DNA from: JBBRLG01 sp038231495
GTDB lineage: Bacteria > Planctomycetota > Planctomycetia > Gemmatales > Gemmataceae
Assembly: GCA_038231495.1 (NCBI GenBank)
Contig: JBBRLG010000519.1
Location: 1-5,281 of the forward strand
Length of the DNA: 5,281 nucleotides
Direction of reading: 5' to 3'
How positions within the stretch are numbered: the stretch's first letter is position 1; each line of letters starts with the position of its first letter. Below are positions 5,008-5,281 of this stretch, in pieces. The translations under genes were made by a program, and so were the position numbers. The notes under the pieces were generated by a model, which was not told the DNA's origin, ran no database searches, and worked only from the letters and a program-made list of their open reading frames with translations.

Positions 5008-5115
5008 TTAGACAACTGCCCGCAACTGGGCCACGAGCTTCGACACGCAGAGTTGGTTCAAACTGACCGCCGTCCCGTCGTTCCAGGAAGTCGGGATGAG
5101 CGTGGTGAACTTCAT
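5008..5115 (-). CDS. 35-aa ORF upstream of trpA, possibly a truncated gene
   Basis: ATG 5115 to TAA 5008 encodes 35 residues beginning MKFTTLIPTSWNDGTAVS. GGGAAGG (5125-5131, minus strand) lies nine bases upstream, a good ribosome binding site, and trpA starts 25 bases after the stop. The N-terminal strand plus the P-x3-NDGT-x-V turn reads like the start of a longer, roughly 100-aa protein family seen in bacteria (from memory, not verified), so this may be a remnant left by an early stop or deletion. Alternatively it is a short leader ORF that aids trpA translation, since trpA lacks its own ribosome binding site. It contains a single Trp codon, so a trp attenuator peptide is unlikely. Confidence 0.4.
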   Translation of the reverse strand: MKFTTLIPTSWNDGTAVSLNQLCVSKLVAQLRAVV

Positions 5116-5163
5116 GGCGGGCGACCTTCCCGGCGAGCGGCACGCCGCATTCGCATGTTGTTG

Positions 5164-5192
5164 ATGCTAGCACGGGTGCTTACACATCGCAA
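5164..5192 (-). promoter_or_regulatory. Putative sigma70-type promoter for the trpA-trmB operon
   Basis: Read on the minus strand, TTGCGA (5187-5192) and TAGCAT (5164-5169) are separated by 17 bases, with TGC directly before the -10, giving an extended -10 (TGn). Each hexamer matches the consensus at four of six positions. Transcription would start near 5157, about 40 bases before the 35-aa ORF and about 175 before trpA. No operator or Trp-leader attenuator is seen. Confidence 0.4.
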
Positions 5193-5261
5193 GAAGAACC
5201 CCGTACTCCTGAAAGGGGGGTGTGGCAAATTTTTCGGGACCGTTTGGTGGTCGCCGTAGCC

Positions 5262-5278
5262 GCAAGCGGCCCGCTTGC
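5262..5278. repeat. Short perfect palindrome GCAAGCGG-C-CCGCTTGC
   Basis: Two perfect 8-base arms (5262-5269 and 5271-5278) surround a single C. An overlapping GCCGC-AA-GCGGC (5259-5270) is also palindromic. No T-run follows on either strand. It resembles the short GC-rich palindromes that are often scattered in planctomycete intergenic DNA (inference) and may be one copy of a genome-wide repeat. It lies at the window edge, upstream of the putative trpA promoter. Confidence 0.5.
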
Positions 5279-5281
5279 TGG

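Noticed and set aside
4983..5015. TTG 5015 as start of trpA
   Set aside because: The 11 extra residues precede the family's normal start; with ATG 4982 the catalytic residues are E49 and D60 as in E. coli TrpA.
5008..5155. Trp-attenuator leader in front of trpA
   Set aside because: The short frames here (MRMRRAARREGRPP and the 35-aa ORF) have zero and one Trp codon, and I see no terminator/antiterminator pair with a T-run.
4982..5173. 63-codon minus-strand frame overlapping the region upstream of trpA
   Set aside because: It starts at a GTG inside the putative -10/initiation region with no ribosome binding site, and its His/Cys/Arg-rich sequence has no motif. The 35-aa frame in the same place has a good ribosome binding site.

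Overview
The window looks like chromosomal DNA from a planctomycete, probably of the Gemmata/Pirellula kind. This is inferred from the GC-rich coding sequence, a secreted concanavalin-fold/DUF1080-like protein beside a DUF1259 protein, an unusual TrmB with a PQP motif, and abundant short palindromic repeats. No rRNA, tRNA or marker gene is present to confirm it.

Left part (1-1868, + strand). About 270 bases of non-coding leader with a strong inverted repeat precede two exported proteins in a probable operon. The first (271-912) is a small concanavalin-like (DUF1080/LamG-type) protein. The second (939-1868) is a tandemly duplicated DUF1259 (LppY/LpqO-family) protein with two HNH/EP/YF-H motifs. 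Each has a signal peptide and a good Shine-Dalgarno site. Their substrates are unknown.

Middle part (1869-3364). A type II toxin-antitoxin operon lies on the minus strand: a 69-aa coiled-coil antitoxin (2528-2737) overlaps a VapC-type PIN-domain RNase (2103-2531) by ATGA. On each side is a near-identical 65-bp palindromic element (1911-1975 and 2795-2859, 62/65 identical, same orientation). Each element is preceded by a purine-rich array of CAGAAAG-like units. This layout suggests a mobile or REP-type repeat pair bracketing the module. To the right lie a possible 39-aa ORF (2886-3005) and about 360 bases of intergenic DNA with short direct and inverted repeats around a TTGGCGAGGGTC word.

Right part (3365-5281, minus strand). 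A likely extended -10 promoter (about 5164-5192) reads leftward through a 35-aa ORF (5008-5115), trpA (tryptophan synthase alpha chain, 4176-4982) and trmB (TrmB-like tRNA methyltransferase, 3365-4150). The trpA and trmB genes are 25 bases apart and probably cotranscribed. No trpB lies next to trpA inside the window. The TrmB protein keeps the SAM-binding and TxxE motifs, but the normally conserved catalytic-region Asp and His (E. coli D144 and H151) are replaced by Gln and Asp.

No wholly new system can be proved from sequence alone. The items most worth following up are the repeat-bracketed TA module, the altered TrmB motif and the small ORF in front of trpA.
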